A stretch of 64,000 nt of DNA. Source: Anaerovibrio lipolyticus (lineage in GTDB: Bacteria > Bacillota > Negativicutes > Selenomonadales > Selenomonadaceae). Each line of letters opens with the position of its first letter. Position 1 is the first letter of the stretch. The stretch covers positions 22,736-86,735 of the forward strand of contig NZ_JADYTY010000006.1 of the NCBI RefSeq assembly GCF_021531495.1, written 5' to 3'. Shown here piece after piece: positions 63,229 to 64,000 of the stretch. The position numbers and the translations under genes are program-made. The notes below the pieces were generated by a model, which saw only the letters and a program-made list of their open reading frames with translations, made no database searches and was not told the DNA's origin.

Positions 63229-63852
63229 ACTTAATTGGTTAATACCGGTTCGTACAGGCTCATCGATGAATGGTGAAATGAAATTTAAATATTGCGCTAA
63301 TTTCAACAGATACTGGTGCAAATTAGATATTGTAACTGTGTCTTTAAGCTTTGATAGCAGTTCCTGAATGTATTGCTCAATAGACTTCTCTTCATCCATT
63401 TCAACAGACAAAATACTATCAACCTGTTGATAAGAATCGGGATGCTCAGTGTGAAGATATTCCAAAGCGGGGAGTATCATTGACATATTTGATACTGCTG
63501 GAGGTATTATAACGGCTGGCATAAAACGCTCTAAATGGAGAAAAGTATTTTGCATCTTAATCAGCGAAGGAACTCTGTTAATATAGTCTAGCGTTCTTTG
63601 ATATTCAGCCATTGTTTCAACTATAGACATATATGGTTGTTGATACATTGCAACGGCACTAATAGCAGGGTGGAATGCTTCTGCTGCAGTAGCATACACC
63701 TGTGTAAGATGTGCCGTAAGCGTCGCACTCTGCATAGCCAACGGAGCGTAGGATGGTATTTTCATGCCATGCTGTAAGGCTTTTAGTGCTGGCGGGTTGT
63801 ATATATGTTGTATATTGTTTATCAATGTTAAATAGTTCTCAATGGTAGTCAA
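63169..63852 (-). CDS. Unknown protein of the element
   Basis: 227 aa, unrecognised. Mostly helical, poor in charged residues for the first 130 positions and Met/Tyr/Pro-rich; an acidic stretch near 150-160 (VEMDEEKSIEQ) is followed by helices and one C-terminal hydrophobic segment (LSSLIIILAYIISHRI). TTG start at 63852, about 8 nt after AAGGAGT on the minus strand. Codon use is less biased than in the chromosomal genes, as expected for imported DNA. Confidence 0.65.
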   Translation of the reverse strand: MTTIENYLTLINNIQHIYNPPALKALQHGMKIPSYAPLAMQSATLTAHLTQVYATAAEAFHPAISAVAMYQQPYMSIVETMAEYQRTLDYINRVPSLIKMQNTFLHLERFMPAVIIPPAVSNMSMILPALEYLHTEHPDSYQQVDSILSVEMDEEKSIEQYIQELLSKLKDTVTISNLHQYLLKLAQYLNFISPFIDEPVRTGINQLSSLIIILAYIISHRIPRDKE

Positions 63853-63927
63853 TTATATTGACTCCTTTCTCATAGCCGTCCTCCTGGGTGGCTTATTTTT
63901 ATGCCCTTGCTATATCAGATTTCAAGA

Positions 63928-63954
63928 TATAGACAGCATAAATATCACATCCTT
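63928..63954 (+). repeat. 27-bp direct repeat, copy 2
   Basis: Identical to 62973-62999, 955 bp apart, upstream of the minus-strand 63852 gene. Otherwise nothing is seen in 63868-64000. Confidence 0.9.
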
Positions 63955-64000
63955 ATGAAACACTAACACCTAGCTCCTGGCATAGTGCTTTTTGCAATAC

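Noticed and set aside
1..64000. CRISPR array, rRNA or replication origin
   Set aside because: No regularly spaced repeats with spacers, no rRNA-like sequence and no cluster of DnaA boxes were seen.

Overview
The window reads as a chromosomal segment of an anaerobic, succinate/propionate-forming member of the Negativicutes (Selenomonas/Anaerovibrio-like; this is an inference from gene content, not from a marker gene). Supporting points are the two-subunit class I fumarase next to a three-subunit succinate dehydrogenase/fumarate reductase with a single cytochrome b subunit, the iron-sulfur serine dehydratase, the ~630-residue glutamine synthetase, dTDP-rhamnose genes, frequent GTG/TTG starts behind strong AGGAGG sites, and moderate GC content. 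Almost all genes lie on the + strand.

Layout. 1-6.1 kb: end of rdgB, a YfcE-like phosphoesterase, fumarase alpha/beta and sdhCAB, which together give the malate-fumarate-succinate arm of fermentation. 6.2-14.3 kb: M16C peptidase, dapA, serine dehydratase sdaAB/sdaAA, a secreted unknown, and two minus-strand genes (PepSY protein, stand-alone GT51 transglycosylase). 14.4-22.9 kb: complete arginine pathway argCJBD-F-G-H with ArgR-box-like palindromes; an IS200/IS605-like remnant sits between argD and argF. 23-27.5 kb: a DMT exporter and rfbABCD. 27.5-32.1 kb: a structured noncoding element, an orphan cbiL, and a small acyl-modification cluster (GNAT, acyl carrier protein, two KAS III-like enzymes, SDR reductase). 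The first KAS III gene is split by a run of eight G. 32.2-46.6 kb: AAA/PD-(D/E)XK protein, U32 peptidase, mutS2, class A PBP, tyrS, yebC, ruvC, lysC with an internal start for a regulatory subunit, and an aminotransferase.

46.7-60.1 kb: a RelB/DinJ-YoeB toxin-antitoxin pair, DUF47-PiT phosphate uptake, a nucleoside kinase, a secreted repeat protein, an orphan HlyD-type adaptor, glnA with a hairpin leader, an 890-bp gene-free stretch full of nested inverted repeats, a gltP-like symporter, and two ABC systems (ABC-2 export and a zinc/manganese-type importer without its binding protein). 60.2-64 kb: tRNA-Arg(CCG) used as the boundary of an integrated element. A large serine recombinase runs antisense into the tRNA, followed by three unrecognised genes and a 27-bp direct repeat; the far end of the element is outside the window.

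The parts most worth a second look are the G8 tract in the acyl cluster, the nested-palindrome region at 54.5-55.2 kb, the pseudoknot-capable element at 27.5 kb, and the unknown cargo beside the serine recombinase. All functional statements rest on reading motifs by eye; no database search was run.
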